A stretch of 64,000 nt of DNA, taken from contig NZ_CP156085.1 in the NCBI RefSeq assembly GCF_040687965.1, positions 1 through 64,000 on the forward strand, written 5' to 3'. The position numbers and the translations under genes are program-made. Of this stretch, positions 44,458-54,872 are shown one piece after another. The DNA comes from Methylocystis echinoides. Its GTDB lineage: Bacteria > Pseudomonadota > Alphaproteobacteria > Rhizobiales > Beijerinckiaceae. Every line of letters starts with the position of its first letter. The stretch's first letter is position 1. The notes under the pieces were generated by a model. That model had not been told where the DNA came from, did not search any database, and saw nothing but the letters and a program-made list of their open reading frames with translations.

Positions 44458-47400
44458 TCACCTTTCAGTAAGGCGCCGCGTTTTCCCGAGAATGCGCCGC
44501 AATGAATTCATGTCTAGGGGCTTGACGAGATGATAATCGATGCCCGCCTCGGCGGAACGGGCGCGGTCTTGCTGTTGGCCGAATCCGGTTGCCGCGACGA
44601 GGACTGCTTTTGAGGTCGCCGCTAGGCCGCGCAATCGTCGCGCCAACTCATAGCCGTTCATATCCGGCAGACCAATGTCCAGCACGACGACTTCGGGCGC
44701 TTCCCTGGCGGCGGTCTCCAGGGCGCTTTGTCCGTCGAGCGCCTTGAACACGCTGTGCCCCTCCATTTCCAGCAGCAACTTCAGACTGTAAATTGCATCA
44801 CGATTATCATCGACCAGAAGGATGCGTCGCGGCGGGATCGGGCCAGGTTCCGAAAACGCCGCCGCCAGAGATGCGTGGGGCGCGTCCGCTGTCGCCAGCG
44901 GCAGCCTCACGACAAATTCAGCGCCTTTTCCTAACCCTTCACTATGGGCCTCGACGGCGCCGCCGTGGAGCTCAACCAGGCGCCGCACAAGCGTCAGACC
45001 CAGCCCCAGGCCGCTGACGGGATTCTCACCCGAAGGCTCAACGCGCGCAAAGACGTCGAAGACGCTCGTCAGCGCCTCTGGCGCGAGGCCGATCCCATTA
45101 TCGGCGACCGAGAGGATTGCATGGTGGCCCTCTTGACGGAGGGCGACGCGAATGCGCCCATGCTCGGGGGTGTATTTAGCGGCATTATCGAGAAGGTTCG
45201 AGACGATCTGCACAAGGCGGACCTCATCGCCCTCGACGTCTATTGGCTGGGGGGTAAGCGCGAGGGTGAGTTCGTGGCCACGCCCCTTGATCACGGAGTC
45301 TCGGTTGGTCACAGCCGCGTTGATGAGGTCTCGAAGATCAACCCGTTTGGTCTTCAGTTGCAGACGCCCCGAGCTGATCCTGGCGACATCCAGCAGCTCG
45401 TCAACGAGCCGCGTGAGATGCAGCACCTGCCGTTCGGAGATGTCCCGGATCCGCCGCAGCTCGGGATCAGGAGGCAGCCGCTTGTCGAAGATCGCCATGG
45501 CGTTGCGCAACGGTGCCAACGGATTGCGAAGCTCGTGGCCGAGCATGGCCAGAAACTCGTCCTTGCGCCGGCTGGCTTCGCGCAACGCCGCCTCCGCCTC
45601 GCGCTGGGCGAGCTCCGTCGTCTTTCGTTCCGTTACGTCGGCGTTCATTCCCACCCAGCCGCGCAGCTTGCCAGCGTCATCCCGCAACGGAACAGCGCGC
45701 GCGTGGGTCCAACGCCACTGCCCGCTTACATGTCGGATGCGAAATTCGGCCTCGAAGGGCGTCTTCGAGGCGAGGCTGTCGCGCCATTTCTTCATGGCGG
45801 CTTCACGATCGTCCGGATGCACCGCGCCGGCCCCGCCGGAACGGCGAAACTGCTTGAATGATTGCCCGGTGAAGGCGCGCCAGCTCGGGGAATCCTCAAC
45901 GACATTCCCCTCTGCGTCGGTCGTCCAGACGATCTGGGCCGACGCGGTGACGAGCGCGCGGAATTTTTCCTCGCTGTCACGCGCCGCGAGTTCGGCGTTC
46001 TTCAGCCTGGTAATCTCGACGAAGGTAAGCACCACGCCCTGAATCTGGTCGGAAGACGAGCGGTAAGGGTTAATGCGCGTGAGATACCAGTCGCCGGTTT
46101 CACACTGGATTTCCCGTTCGATGGGCGCCAATTTTTCGAGCACGCGCAGGGCGTCCTGTTCGAGCTGGTCATAGCCGAGGCGATGTCGCAATTCCGTGAA
46201 GGGCCGGCCACGGTCGCTGGCGCGGATATTGAAAAGCTCGCGGGTGCGTGGGGTCACGCGCAGGATGCGCAGCTCACGGTCGAGGAAAAGCGTTGCGATT
46301 TCGGTCGCAGCCATTAGGTTCTGCAGATCGCCGGTGAGCTGGCTTAATTCCTCGACCTTGTGCCGGTTTTCCTGATTGGCGGCCTGTAGCTCCTCATTCA
46401 TGGACTGCAGTTCTTCCTTGCTGGTCTCTAATTCCTCCAGCGTCGACCGCAGCTCCTCATTAACGGACTGCAGCTCCTCATTGCCCGCCCGCAACTCCTC
46501 CTGTGAGGTCTCATATTGCTCGACGACCGCGCGCAACCGCTCCCGGGTCGCCTCCAGCTCGGCATGCGCCTCGGCTGCTTCGGGGCCCGCGGGAGGGGAT
46601 GGCGCCGTCTCGGACGCTTCATATTCATCAAAAATTACCAGCTGGAGATTGCCTAGCTCGGGATCCGTCGAGGGCCGCACGTGCAGAACGACCTGCTTTT
46701 TCTTCCCATCCAGGTCGATGAGGATCGGAGGGGAGCGGCTGCTTTCGCCATGGTGGACCGCCGCATGCAGCGCCGCCCGCAGCTCGATGCGCAGCTATTC
46801 GCGCGCCAGACGAAAGACGCTGGCCGAGAGTTCGCCGCCGGGAACCTGCAAATACCGTCCGGCGTGCTCCGAGGCGTGAACAATCCGGAAATCCTGATCG
46901 ACCAGCAGGCTCGGCAGCGCGTAGCGTTCCACCATCTTCTGGTGGAGGGCCCCGTAGCTGCCCGTGGGCAGAGCGCGCAGGCCTGCGGCCTCGAACGGCG
47001 CGGCGCGGCGAAATGTCTGGGGAAACACCGGCAGCCGGGGTTCTGGCGCGGGCACGTTGCGCCGGCGATACAAGCAGACCTGCTTGTTTTCAACCTGAAA
47101 CAGCGCCGCCCGATCAATTGACTCTGACGGACCCAGCAACAGCAGGCCGCCCGGACTTAGCGCATAATGAAAAAGCTCGATCACGTCATTTTGCAGCTCG
47201 CGCTGCAGGTAAATGAGTAGATTACGGCAGATGACCAGGTCGAGCCGGGAGAAAGGCGGGTCGCGCAGGAGATTATGGCTGGCGAACACAATAAGTTCAC
47301 GCAGCTCCTGACGGGGACGATAACTATTGTCTTCCTTCACGAAAAATCGTCTGAGGCGCTCCGCGGACACATTGGCTTCGATCGTATCCGGGAAAAGGCC

Positions 47401-48477
47401 CTCGCGGGCCCGGCGCAGCGAAGGTTCATGCAGGTCGCTAGCGAAGATCGCGATGTGTGGCGCTCCGGCCAGGCGTCCGGCCTGTTCGAGCAACAGCATG
47501 GCGACGCTATAGGCCTCCTCGCCGGTCGCACAGCCGACCGACCAGACGCGGATGCTGTCGGAGGTGGTCTTGCCCTTGAACAGTTCCGGGACGACCTCTT
47601 TCTCGAGATGGTCGAAGACCTCCGCGTCGCGAAAGAACTGAGTGACGGTGATCAGAAACTCGTCGGCGAGCGCATTCGCCTCGCTGGGATTGTCGCGCAG
47701 GAATTTAAGATAATCCGCAAGCAATTCCTTCTGGTTGAGCTGCATACGCCGGCGGATCCGGCGCAGCACCGTCGCATGCTTATATTTTGAAAAATCCATA
47801 TTGGTCCGCGAACGGACCTGCGACATGATGTTCTGCAAAATCTCCTGGTCGGCCGCGGGCGCCTGTTCGAGCGGCTCGGCGATCTCGACGCGGGGTTGCG
47901 TGGTCGCGAAGCGCAGCATGTGCCAGGGCATATCCCGGATCGGCAGCACAAAATCGACCTGACCGGTCAGGATGGCGTTGTGGGGCATGGAATCGAACTG
48001 GGCCTCCTTCGGGTCCTGCGCGATCGTAAGCCCGCCCTGCTCCTTGATTCGTTTCAGGCCGAAGCTGCCGTCCGCGCCCGTCCCAGATAGAACGACGCCA
48101 ATGCTGCGGTGGCCGTGCGTGCTAGCCAACGTCTCGAAAAAATGATCGATCGGCGCGCGCCCTTCGTGGGCCTCCTCGATTTTCGACAAGCGAAGGCGGC
48201 TGTTGATGGTCGACAGATTGCAGCCAGGCGGGATGACATAAATATGGTTCGGCTCGACCTCCTGATCTTCGGTCACCTGAGTGACCGGCATCGAGCAAAA
48301 GGGCTGCAAAACCTCGGCCATGACGCTCGGTTGGCCGGGGCGGAGATGGACGACGATCACGAAAGCCAGGCCGCTGTCGCTCGGCAGGGCTGGCAGTAGG
48401 GTTTTGAGCGCTTCGAGCCCGCCTGCGGAGGCGCCAATTCCTACGAGCATCAAGGGTGAAGGTTCAGGCGTCGGCAT
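44458..48477 (-). pseudogene. CheB-CheR-PAS-histidine kinase-receiver fusion with an in-frame amber codon
   Basis: The single frame of 1,340 codons encodes, in order, CheB methylesterase (GIGASAGGLEALKTLLP at the N-terminus, GTGADGSFG near residue 132), CheR methyltransferase (about 210-480), a coiled coil of repeated EEL blocks (about 640-700), two PAS domains, a HisKA/HATPase kinase (phospho-His in LAMLGHELRNPLAPLRNAM, ATP site VADNGIGL and GLGLGLTLVRRLV) and a receiver (phospho-Asp in VVVLDIGLPDMNGYE). A TAG at 46795-46797 interrupts it after FRLARE; the frame continues unchanged with LRIELRAALHAAV. A CAG-to-TAG change is the simplest cause. As written, two products of 560 and about 740 residues are possible, the second needing a new start near 46680. 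Confidence 0.88.
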
Positions 48478-48725
48478 TTATGCACCCTTATCGAAGGCCA
48501 TTAGCATCTACGGCATACTTAGAGGCGTATGGAATGCCGGCCAAAGTCAATGCAACAAAGGCCAGGCGATGTTAAGCTGCTACTTAGGCAGACCCCAAGA
48601 GATCACGCGTTGGGCAGGGTCGTTGCCGCCCAGGGGCGACACTGCACGCCAATGAGGATAAGTGCCTCGAACAGCCATGGGAGCGGTCAAAATACGAAAT
48701 CGTTCTGACCGTGAGCGCTAAAGAG

Positions 48726-49023
48726 ATGAAAAAAATTGGACAGCGCTCTCACCTCGTCGGAGAATAAAGGCGCGGCCGAGCGGCTGGCGGCCCGGCAAGC
48801 GATCATTGCCGCGCGCGATGTGCGAGCGCAGAACGCGAAGCCGCTCGGCTGGCCGCTGAAGCCCGCTCGGCGGAAGACCAGGCCATAAGCGAAATGGTTC
48901 TGAAAGCTGAACAGGTCGAACGCGAAGCAAGAGCTGCCGAACAGGCAGCGTGAAGTTGCTTCTGCGGCCGAACGCAAGGCGGCCAGGGATGCCCGCTACG
49001 CCGCTCGAAAGGCCCGCAAATAA
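48726..49023 (+). pseudogene. DUF6481-like small Ala/Arg-rich protein, frameshifted
   Basis: Reading across three frames gives AERLAARQAIIAARDVRAQN, AARLAAEARSAEDQAISE and finally ASAAERKAARDARYAARKAR before TAA at 49021-49023. The ending is typical of DUF6481 proteins. Frame changes fall near 48838 and 48951. The family assignment is from memory of the C-terminus. Confidence 0.5.
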
Positions 49024-49237
49024 CGACGTTCGTAGCCGCAGGACCCCCTGCGATCTGGTCGCCGACAAAGACTACCAATCGCGCGCGGTTTTGAAAGGCC
49101 TCGACGATGGCCCATGGAAGACACGCAAAGGCCAATGGAAGCATTTCTGGAGGTAGGTTCTTCCTCGGATTGGCGATGCACATCACTCTAGTGGCGTTGC
49201 CGATCACGTCGGCAAGCGCTTTTCGCCTTTGGGCCGT

Positions 49238-49498
49238 TTAGGCACTATCGCGCATACTGGGGAATACAGGCGGAGGGATCATGCAGCTTGGCGTTGACGA
49301 TCGAGCCCATGCCGTCAAAGCTTTTTTGAACCATCCGCGCATAACTTCGCGTTCTTCATTGGAAAGCTTATGATCCATGCCGGAAATTGCTTCCGACATG
49401 CCTCTGGCAAATCCTCGACGATACGCGACTTCGCGTTCGTGATCGAAATCTCCTTGGGATATATTCACCACGATGACCTCCTGCTTTGGGCCAAGCAT
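49238..49498 (-). CDS. Small protein, unknown
   Basis: This 86-residue protein starts MLGPKQEVIVVNISQGDFDH and contains the helical EVAYRRGFARGMSEAISGMD and SNEEREVMRGWFKKALTAWA. The upstream frame extension to 49666 overlaps the divergent ABC transporter start and was not used. No family recognised. Confidence 0.5.
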   Translation of the reverse strand: MLGPKQEVIVVNISQGDFDHEREVAYRRGFARGMSEAISGMDHKLSNEEREVMRGWFKKALTAWARSSTPSCMIPPPVFPSMRDSA

Positions 49499-49608
49499 AG
49501 CAGGAAGATCGCCTCGACGCGAGGAGTTGGAGAACCGAGTGCGCCAGCCCAGCTTTTGGTCCGCTTGCGACGATAGTTTGGACGCTTCAGACCTGGGCAA
49601 CAACGAAC

Positions 49609-51327
49609 ATGTCTGAAACCCTAATTCCAACCGCCGCCGACGCGCGGCTCCTGCGCCACTTTGCAAGGGTTTCCTTCGGTTTCTGGACCGGCCCGACGCG
49701 CCGCAAGGCGATCTTGCTCTTGGTGGGGCTCTTTGCGTGCCTGCTACTGAATCTCGCCCCCGCCATCGCAGTGAACCGATGGAACAAGTTCTTCTTCGAC
49801 GCCCTGCAGAATAAGGACCAGCGCCAGATCCTGCTCAGCATCAGCCTCATGCTCGCGCTGGCAGTCGCCTCTGCGTTGGCGAGCGTCACGCTTCTGCAGG
49901 CGCGCATGCGCCTCCAGTTACGCTGGCGCGAATGGTTGACGCAGACGCTCGTGCGGCGCTGGATGGAACGCCGCCGCTTCTATCAACTCAGCGTCCTCCG
50001 GCTCGTCGATAATCCGGAAGCGCGGATCGCCGAGGATGGACGCGTTTCCATCGAGCTCTTCGTCGATTTCGCCACCGGCGTCACGAACGCTTCGCTCATG
50101 GCGGCCTCCTTCGTCAGCGTGCTGTGGTTCATCGGCGGCTCACTGACACTCGGGCACGTGACGATCCCGGGCTATCTTGTGATCGCGGTCGTGATCTATT
50201 CCGCCTCGACATCTTTCGGCATGTTGCTTTTGGGCCGCCCGCTCGTTGCGTGCGTCGAGGCGAAAGCAGCTGCCGAGGCGGACTTTCGCTTTGAACTCTC
50301 GCACACGCGAGAAAACGCCGAAACGATCGCGCTCATCGGCGGCGACGACGCCGAACGGGAGCGGCACTGTGCGAGATTTGATCAGGTCGCATTACGCTGG
50401 ACAGCGGTGATCGGGCGGCAAGCGCGCATGCTCTTCTTGTCGAGCGGCAACAACGTGCTCGCGCCCGTCATCCCGCTCATGCTCGGCGCGCCGAAATATC
50501 TCGCAGGCGAAATGTCGCTCGGCGATCTCATGCAGGCGGCGGCAGCCTTCATACAGGTGCAATCGGCGCTCAACTGGCTGGCCGATAATTCGCTGCGCCT
50601 CGCGGACTGGTTCGCCTCGGCGCGGCGCGTCGCCGCCCTTGACCTCTTCTTCGAAAACCTCGACGAGATTGCAATCGGAGCCGAGGAGAACATGATCGAT
50701 CTCGCCTTCAGCGACGATGGCGCGTTGCATCTTTGCGGACTCTCCATCGCTCAGAATGATGGCAGGTTGATGCTCGCGGAAACCGATGCTGTGATTGGAC
50801 GCGGCGAGAAGGTTCTCGTCAAGGGAGATTCTGGCGCCGGCAAGAGCACGTTGATCCGCGCGATTGCCGGTTTGTGGCCTTGGGGCAGCGGCCGCATTCT
50901 CCGTCCAAGGGATGCACGCATCGCTTTCATGCCACAGCAGCCATACATGCCGCGGGGCACGCTGCGCGGTGCGCTCGACTATCCCCACGACGACATCCCA
51001 CCCGACCCTGCGCGTATCGAAAAGATTCTCTCCGCCTGTGGCTTGGCTCATCTCGTGTCGCGGCTGGACGAGGAGCAGAGCTGGTCCGATGTGCTCTCCG
51101 GCGGGGAGCAGCAGCAGCTTGGCTTCGCCCGGGTGCTGCTGAGGCCGCCAGACATCATCATCATGGACGAGCCCGCATCGGCGCTCGACGACCTCAGCCA
51201 GACGCGGCTAATGGAACTGCTCAGCGAAGGGGCGCCGGGCTCGACCATCATACACGCCGCGCGCCGCAATGTAGACAAGCGTTTCTATCACCGCGAGATT
51301 CAGCTCAAGGCGAGACCCGCATCGTAA
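49609..51327 (+). CDS. SbmA/YddA-like ABC transporter, permease-ATPase fusion
   Basis: This 572-residue protein has an N-terminal SbmA/BacA-like membrane domain (about residues 1-330, with FLNLAP-like helix AILLLVGLFACLLLNLAPAI, the NRWNKFFFDALQNKDQRQIL segment and helices near 75, 160 and 185) and a C-terminal ABC ATPase. Walker A is GDSGAGKST (about 406-414), the signature is LSGGEQQQLGFARVLL and Walker B is IIIMDEPASALDD. It is an inner-membrane transporter of unknown substrate. The length fits the family. Confidence 0.9.
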   Translation: MSETLIPTAADARLLRHFARVSFGFWTGPTRRKAILLLVGLFACLLLNLAPAIAVNRWNKFFFDALQNKDQRQILLSISLMLALAVASALASVTLLQARMRLQLRWREWLTQTLVRRWMERRRFYQLSVLRLVDNPEARIAEDGRVSIELFVDFATGVTNASLMAASFVSVLWFIGGSLTLGHVTIPGYLVIAVVIYSASTSFGMLLLGRPLVACVEAKAAAEADFRFELSHTRENAETIALIGGDDAERERHCARFDQVALRWTAVIGRQARMLFLSSGNNVLAPVIPLMLGAPKYLAGEMSLGDLMQAAAAFIQVQSALNWLADNSLRLADWFASARRVAALDLFFENLDEIAIGAEENMIDLAFSDDGALHLCGLSIAQNDGRLMLAETDAVIGRGEKVLVKGDSGAGKSTLIRAIAGLWPWGSGRILRPRDARIAFMPQQPYMPRGTLRGALDYPHDDIPPDPARIEKILSACGLAHLVSRLDEEQSWSDVLSGGEQQQLGFARVLLRPPDIIIMDEPASALDDLSQTRLMELLSEGAPGSTIIHAARRNVDKRFYHREIQLKARPAS

Positions 51328-51729
51328 GCCCGACGAGCTATCGCGTGATAACGAACCATGCCAATATGCCGCTTTGCAGCCCTTCAGCTTCGTCGTCGTA
51401 GCCCCCGCTCAGAACGAGCCAATTACTCGGGCTCCGTAAACCTTGGCGGCTGACATAAATAGCGAGTCTGTAGCGGGGCTGGTATGGTAAGCCTTAGGCC
51501 CCCGCCGATGCAGGACCGAACCAAAGCTCATCGAACCGCTACCGAAGGGTTGAGTTCACAAAAACCCAGCCGGCTCCACGACGAGGACACAAGTCACTCA
51601 GTCAGCCAACGCCTGCACGGAGCGACGATAGGAAACGCTCGCTCGCCTACTTGCGACGGAAATATACGCGAAAGGTATTCTGATCATGTCCCTGGAATGG
51701 AAATAGATGAGAAGCTGAACGCGTTTTGC
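51328..51729. other. Gene-free stretch before the phasin promoter
   Basis: No convincing gene, repeat or RNA. The only long frame (51484-51774) is of mixed composition, has no ribosome-binding site and runs through the phasin promoter. Confidence 0.4.
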
Positions 51730-51777
51730 TGCAATGCAATGCATTTCCTTGACTTTTTTGTGCGATGCACATAAACA
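51730..51777 (+). promoter_or_regulatory. Phasin promoter with overlapping palindromes
   Basis: TTGACT (51749-51754) and TAAACA (51772-51777) are separated by exactly 17 bases, a good sigma-70 promoter. The spacer contains the perfect palindrome TGTGCGATGCACA (51759-51771), and TGCAATGCAATGCA (51730-51743) lies just upstream. TGC/GCA-rich sites near phasin genes are known targets of the PhaR repressor, so these are candidate PhaR sites. Confidence 0.65.
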
Positions 51778-51816
51778 ATATGGCGCGTGCGCAACCCAGC
51801 CCTAGAAGGAATTCTT

Positions 51817-52245
51817 ATGTCAAAAGACTTCTCGGAGATAAAAGCGTTCAGCACAACCCCGTTCGAGGCATTTGCCGCGGTGACCGCCTCGTCGACCAAA
51901 GGGCTACACGCCATCACCGCCGAAATAATCGACTTTTCGACAAAGTCATTTGAAAAGAGCCGAGTGCTCTTCGAAAAGCTGAACAGCGTGAAGAAAATCG
52001 AGGAGGCGATGCAGCTCCAGTCGGACTTCGTGAAATCCGTCTATGAGGATTACATCGCGCAAGCCACAAAGATCGGCGAAATATACGCGAGCCTCGCCAA
52101 GGAAGCTTTCAAGCCCGTCAATCTTGCGCCGGTGGCGCAGCCATCAGCAGCCGCTCCGCCATTAGCGACCATTTCACCTTCGGTGGCTGCTTCGACGCCG
52201 AAATCGAAGGTTGCTGGGAGTCAAAACGGATTCAACGCGAATTAG
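51817..52245 (+). CDS. Phasin family protein
   Basis: This 142-residue helical protein belongs to the phasins, which coat polyhydroxyalkanoate granules. The amphipathic core runs TPFEAFAAVTASSTKGLHAI to YEDYIAQATKIGEIYASLAK, followed by an Ala/Pro-rich tail. AGAAGGA precedes the ATG. It stands alone with its own promoter and terminator, so it may be a moron-like cargo gene. Confidence 0.88.
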   Translation: MSKDFSEIKAFSTTPFEAFAAVTASSTKGLHAITAEIIDFSTKSFEKSRVLFEKLNSVKKIEEAMQLQSDFVKSVYEDYIAQATKIGEIYASLAKEAFKPVNLAPVAQPSAAAPPLATISPSVAASTPKSKVAGSQNGFNAN

Positions 52246-52268
52246 CGCGGCGCTATCCGAGAAAAAAG

Positions 52269-52306
52269 AACACTCGATTTAGCGATTGGCCGATCGGGTG
52301 TTTTTT
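52269..52306 (+). terminator. Rho-independent terminator after the phasin gene
   Basis: AACACTCGAT (52269-52278) pairs with ATCGGGTGTT (52293-52302) with one G-U pair, and T-rich sequence continues to 52306. A-rich sequence upstream allows action in both directions. Confidence 0.8.
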
Positions 52307-52381
52307 CAAGGTCGTCGCGCGGGCGACCGATGTCCTAGCTACAATTTTAAGTCACCCATGAGTGAGGGCTTCGGAGTCGAA

Positions 52382-52690
52382 ATGACCAAAACAAAAAGTG
52401 CGATCAATCGACCCGATGGCGAATTGTTCCAGACACGCCAGGAGCACAGCAACAGCTGGAAGCCGCTACTGGGGTCAAGTCCTGTCATGTTCATGGCGCT
52501 TCGCGCCGGCATGTGCCGCTGGCCAATCGGTGACCCACATGATTTCAAGAAATTTCGATTTTGCGGGTGTGCTTGTTCATTGGAAATGAATTATTGCGAG
52601 ACGCACAAGAAGCTCGCATCCGCTCCGAACCGGGCCAAGACCGTTCCAGTTGCCCGAAATTCACTGATGTCTACGATCAAAACTGCGTGA
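52382..52690 (+). CDS. GcrA C-terminal-domain protein
   Basis: This 102-residue protein matches only the C-terminal part of GcrA: LRAGMCRWPIGDPHDFKKFR, then CGCACSLEMNYCETHKKLA. In GcrA this domain contacts sigma-70; the N-terminal helix-turn-helix that reads DNA is absent. It could compete with chromosomal GcrA for RNA polymerase, or be a relic. The ATG at 52382 (MTKTKSAINRPDG) is chosen over 52286, which overlaps the phasin terminator. Confidence 0.75.
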   Translation: MTKTKSAINRPDGELFQTRQEHSNSWKPLLGSSPVMFMALRAGMCRWPIGDPHDFKKFRFCGCACSLEMNYCETHKKLASAPNRAKTVPVARNSLMSTIKTA

Positions 52691-52793
52691 AGTTCGCTTC
52701 ATCCCCTGACCGCAGACTCCCTACTGCAAGGGCGGGTTCGGGGATGTCACATTCACTCTCTCAGAGCGCAGCGAAGTCCCCTTGGCCTCGATT

Positions 52794-53290
52794 TTAGGCG
52801 GATAGCGTCACGGACCTCCACTCGGCGAACGCCCTGAGGCGATGCAGATGTATGGCGATGGCGGAGTGGCGAGAAGGTTGGGGTGGGACGAAGAGGTTGC
52901 GGAGCGCTGAGGAAACGTCGACAAAACGCTGCAACCCGCGCCACGATCTGAACCCCTGCATCGCTCGCTCTCGCTTTCGTAGCGGGACATGGGAGTTCTC
53001 CGCGCGGTTGTTCAAACCCTTGTGGGATCGATGCTCGACGTTGGGCAGAGTCTTCCGTTGCGCTACGGCATAGGAACCGAGCTTGTCAGTGACCATGCGC
53101 CGAGGGCGGCAGCCCTGCCTATGAAGGAGGCGCTCTAGCAATCGCTGGGCGGCCTTGGCGTTGCGGCGAACCTGGACAATTTCGTCGAGGACGTAGCTAT
53201 CCTGGTCGACGGCCAGAGATAGCGCCTCTCGCCGTTAATCGAGACGACGACCTCGTCGAGATGCCAGACGTCGCGCCGGCCGGGCTTCTT
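52794..53290 (-). pseudogene. IS6-family transposase, truncated and frameshifted
   Basis: The reverse strand encodes the catalytic part of an IS6/IS26-type transposase: RRDVWHLDEVVVSINGERR (first Asp), then in another frame AVDQDSYVLDEIVQVRRNAK (second Asp), MVTDKLGSYAVAQRKTLPN, and HKGLNNRAENSHVPLRKRER (Glu). The frame changes near 53220. The N-terminus is missing and DUF1403-like sequence begins just beyond 53290, so this is one edge of a rearrangement. Confidence 0.82.
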
Positions 53291-53358
53291 CGCAGCTTTC
53301 GACGCCGCGACGCGCGCGCTTTCCAGCGCCGCCGAGGCCAAGGCCATCGTCGCCGATC

Positions 53359-53651
53359 CGGCGCGTCATCGACATGCTGTTCGCCGACGCCGCGCGCGAA
53401 CTCTCTGGGCGCGAGACCTTCAGGATTTATGGCTTATGAGCCGCCACCCATCAGCTATTGACCGCGACCTTTCGGACCTCCCCGAGGGGATGCGCTGGCG
53501 GGAGCAGATGGCGCGTCGAGGTGCGATCCTCGCCTCAGCGAAGCCCATTCCGCGCGAGACCTTCGCCGGGATCATCGGTGACGCCTGCCGGCTCGACGCG
53601 TTCATCGGCTCTATCGTCCGGTCCTCATCACCACCTTCCGTTGAAGCTTAG
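53359..53651 (+). pseudogene. Relic: DUF1403 C-terminus fused in order to ScpB N-terminus
   Basis: RRVIDMLFAD, then ARELSGRETFRIYGL and a stop (53437-53439), match the DUF1403 C-terminus at 43.4-43.58 kb, with a deletion of about 30 residues between the blocks. An ATG at 53436 then starts DLSDLPEGMRWREQMARRGA and ASAKPIPRETFAGIIGDACR, matching the ScpB N-terminus up to about 53606 before homology ends. The ATGA coupling is conserved. Confidence 0.8.
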
Positions 53652-53772
53652 CTGGGCGTTTTGAGCCCGATCTCGGCCTTACGCAGGAGACGCTGGAGCG
53701 TGGGGCGCTCTTGGCTGAAAAGGTGGGATATTTGTCCTTGCTGCGAAATGAGACGCGCCTGAAGATCGCGTC

Positions 53773-54798
53773 ATGGAAAAAGATTTCTCACTGTCCCATG
53801 AGGACGCCCATTTTCGTCGGATCGGGTTCCTGGTCTACCCGGACTGCCAGAGCCTTGATCTCAGCGGCCCATTTGAAGCGTTTCATTGGGCAGACCTCAT
53901 ATTGGGCGTGCTCGGGAGAGCGAAGGCCCCAACTTATCAATCTTTGGTGGTTGCAAAGGCCCCAGGGCCTGTGCGGACGATGTCCGGCCTGGAGATCGGC
54001 GCCACCGATAGCTACGAGGACATTATTGGTGGGCTGGACACCTTGATTGTAATGGGAGGGACCGGCTGCGAGGACGCAAGCCAGGACGCTTCGCTTGTCG
54101 CTTGGGTTCGGTCGATCGCGCCGAAGACTCGCCGAATTGTTTCGATTTGTTCTGGCGCCTTCATTCTGGCCGCTGCTGGTCTCCTTCATCGCAGGCGTGC
54201 GACGACGCACTGGATATATGCAGACCGTCTTGCAAAGGCCTATCCCTCGGTCGACGTGGACGCCAGTCTCCTTTTCGTCCGAGACGGGAATGTCTATACA
54301 TCAGGGGGGATTACTGCCGGAATTGACCTCGCTCTTGCTCTGGTCGAAGAGGACCTCGGCACGGAAGCGATGCTCGGTGTGGCGCGCCACCTTCTGGTCT
54401 TTCCAAGGCGCCCTGGCGGTCAATCCCAGTTCAGAGGCCATTCAAGCATCATAGAATCGCCGATCCGGCCAAACTTCAGCGAGCTTCAAGCCTGGATGTT
54501 AGCGCATCCGGAGGCAGACCTCGGTGTTCCAGCCTTGGCCAAGCGCATGGCAATGAGCGAGCGCAATTTCTCGCGGCTCTTCCGCAGCGAAACCGGACAC
54601 ACGCCCGCGGAATTCGCCGAACGGGCGCGGGCCGACGCGGCGCGCTACAAGCTCGAGCAGCGCTGCTCTACAATCGAGACAGTCGCAACTGAGTGCGGCT
54701 TCGGCAACGCCGAGCGAATGCGACGCACGTTTCAGCGCCTGTTTGAGATCAGCCCGGCCGATTACCGAGCCCGCTTCCGATCGACGCTAGACGCCTGA
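53773..54798 (+). CDS. GlxA-type AraC-family regulator
   Basis: This 341-residue regulator has a DJ-1/PfpI-like N-terminal domain (about residues 15-200: RIGFLVYPDCQSLDLSGPFE, VSICSGAFILAAAGLL, TSGGITAGIDLALAL) and a C-terminal AraC/XylS pair of helix-turn-helix motifs (about 235-335: LAKRMAMSERNFSRLFRSET, then AEFAERARADAARYKLEQRC). The DJ-1 nucleophile-like Cys is present in SICSG. It precedes hoxX in the same direction with a 74-base gap, so it could regulate it. Confidence 0.88.
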   Translation: MEKDFSLSHEDAHFRRIGFLVYPDCQSLDLSGPFEAFHWADLILGVLGRAKAPTYQSLVVAKAPGPVRTMSGLEIGATDSYEDIIGGLDTLIVMGGTGCEDASQDASLVAWVRSIAPKTRRIVSICSGAFILAAAGLLHRRRATTHWIYADRLAKAYPSVDVDASLLFVRDGNVYTSGGITAGIDLALALVEEDLGTEAMLGVARHLLVFPRRPGGQSQFRGHSSIIESPIRPNFSELQAWMLAHPEADLGVPALAKRMAMSERNFSRLFRSETGHTPAEFAERARADAARYKLEQRCSTIETVATECGFGNAERMRRTFQRLFEISPADYRARFRSTLDA

Positions 54799-54872
54799 TC
54801 CAGCCGAGCGCGCTAGTCAGACGCAGACTTCTTTCAATCAACCTGAATCAACTACAACATGGGAGAGACCCC

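Noticed and set aside
51484-51774. Possible 96-residue gene upstream of the phasin
   Set aside because: No ribosome-binding site, no motif, and it runs through the phasin promoter and palindromes.
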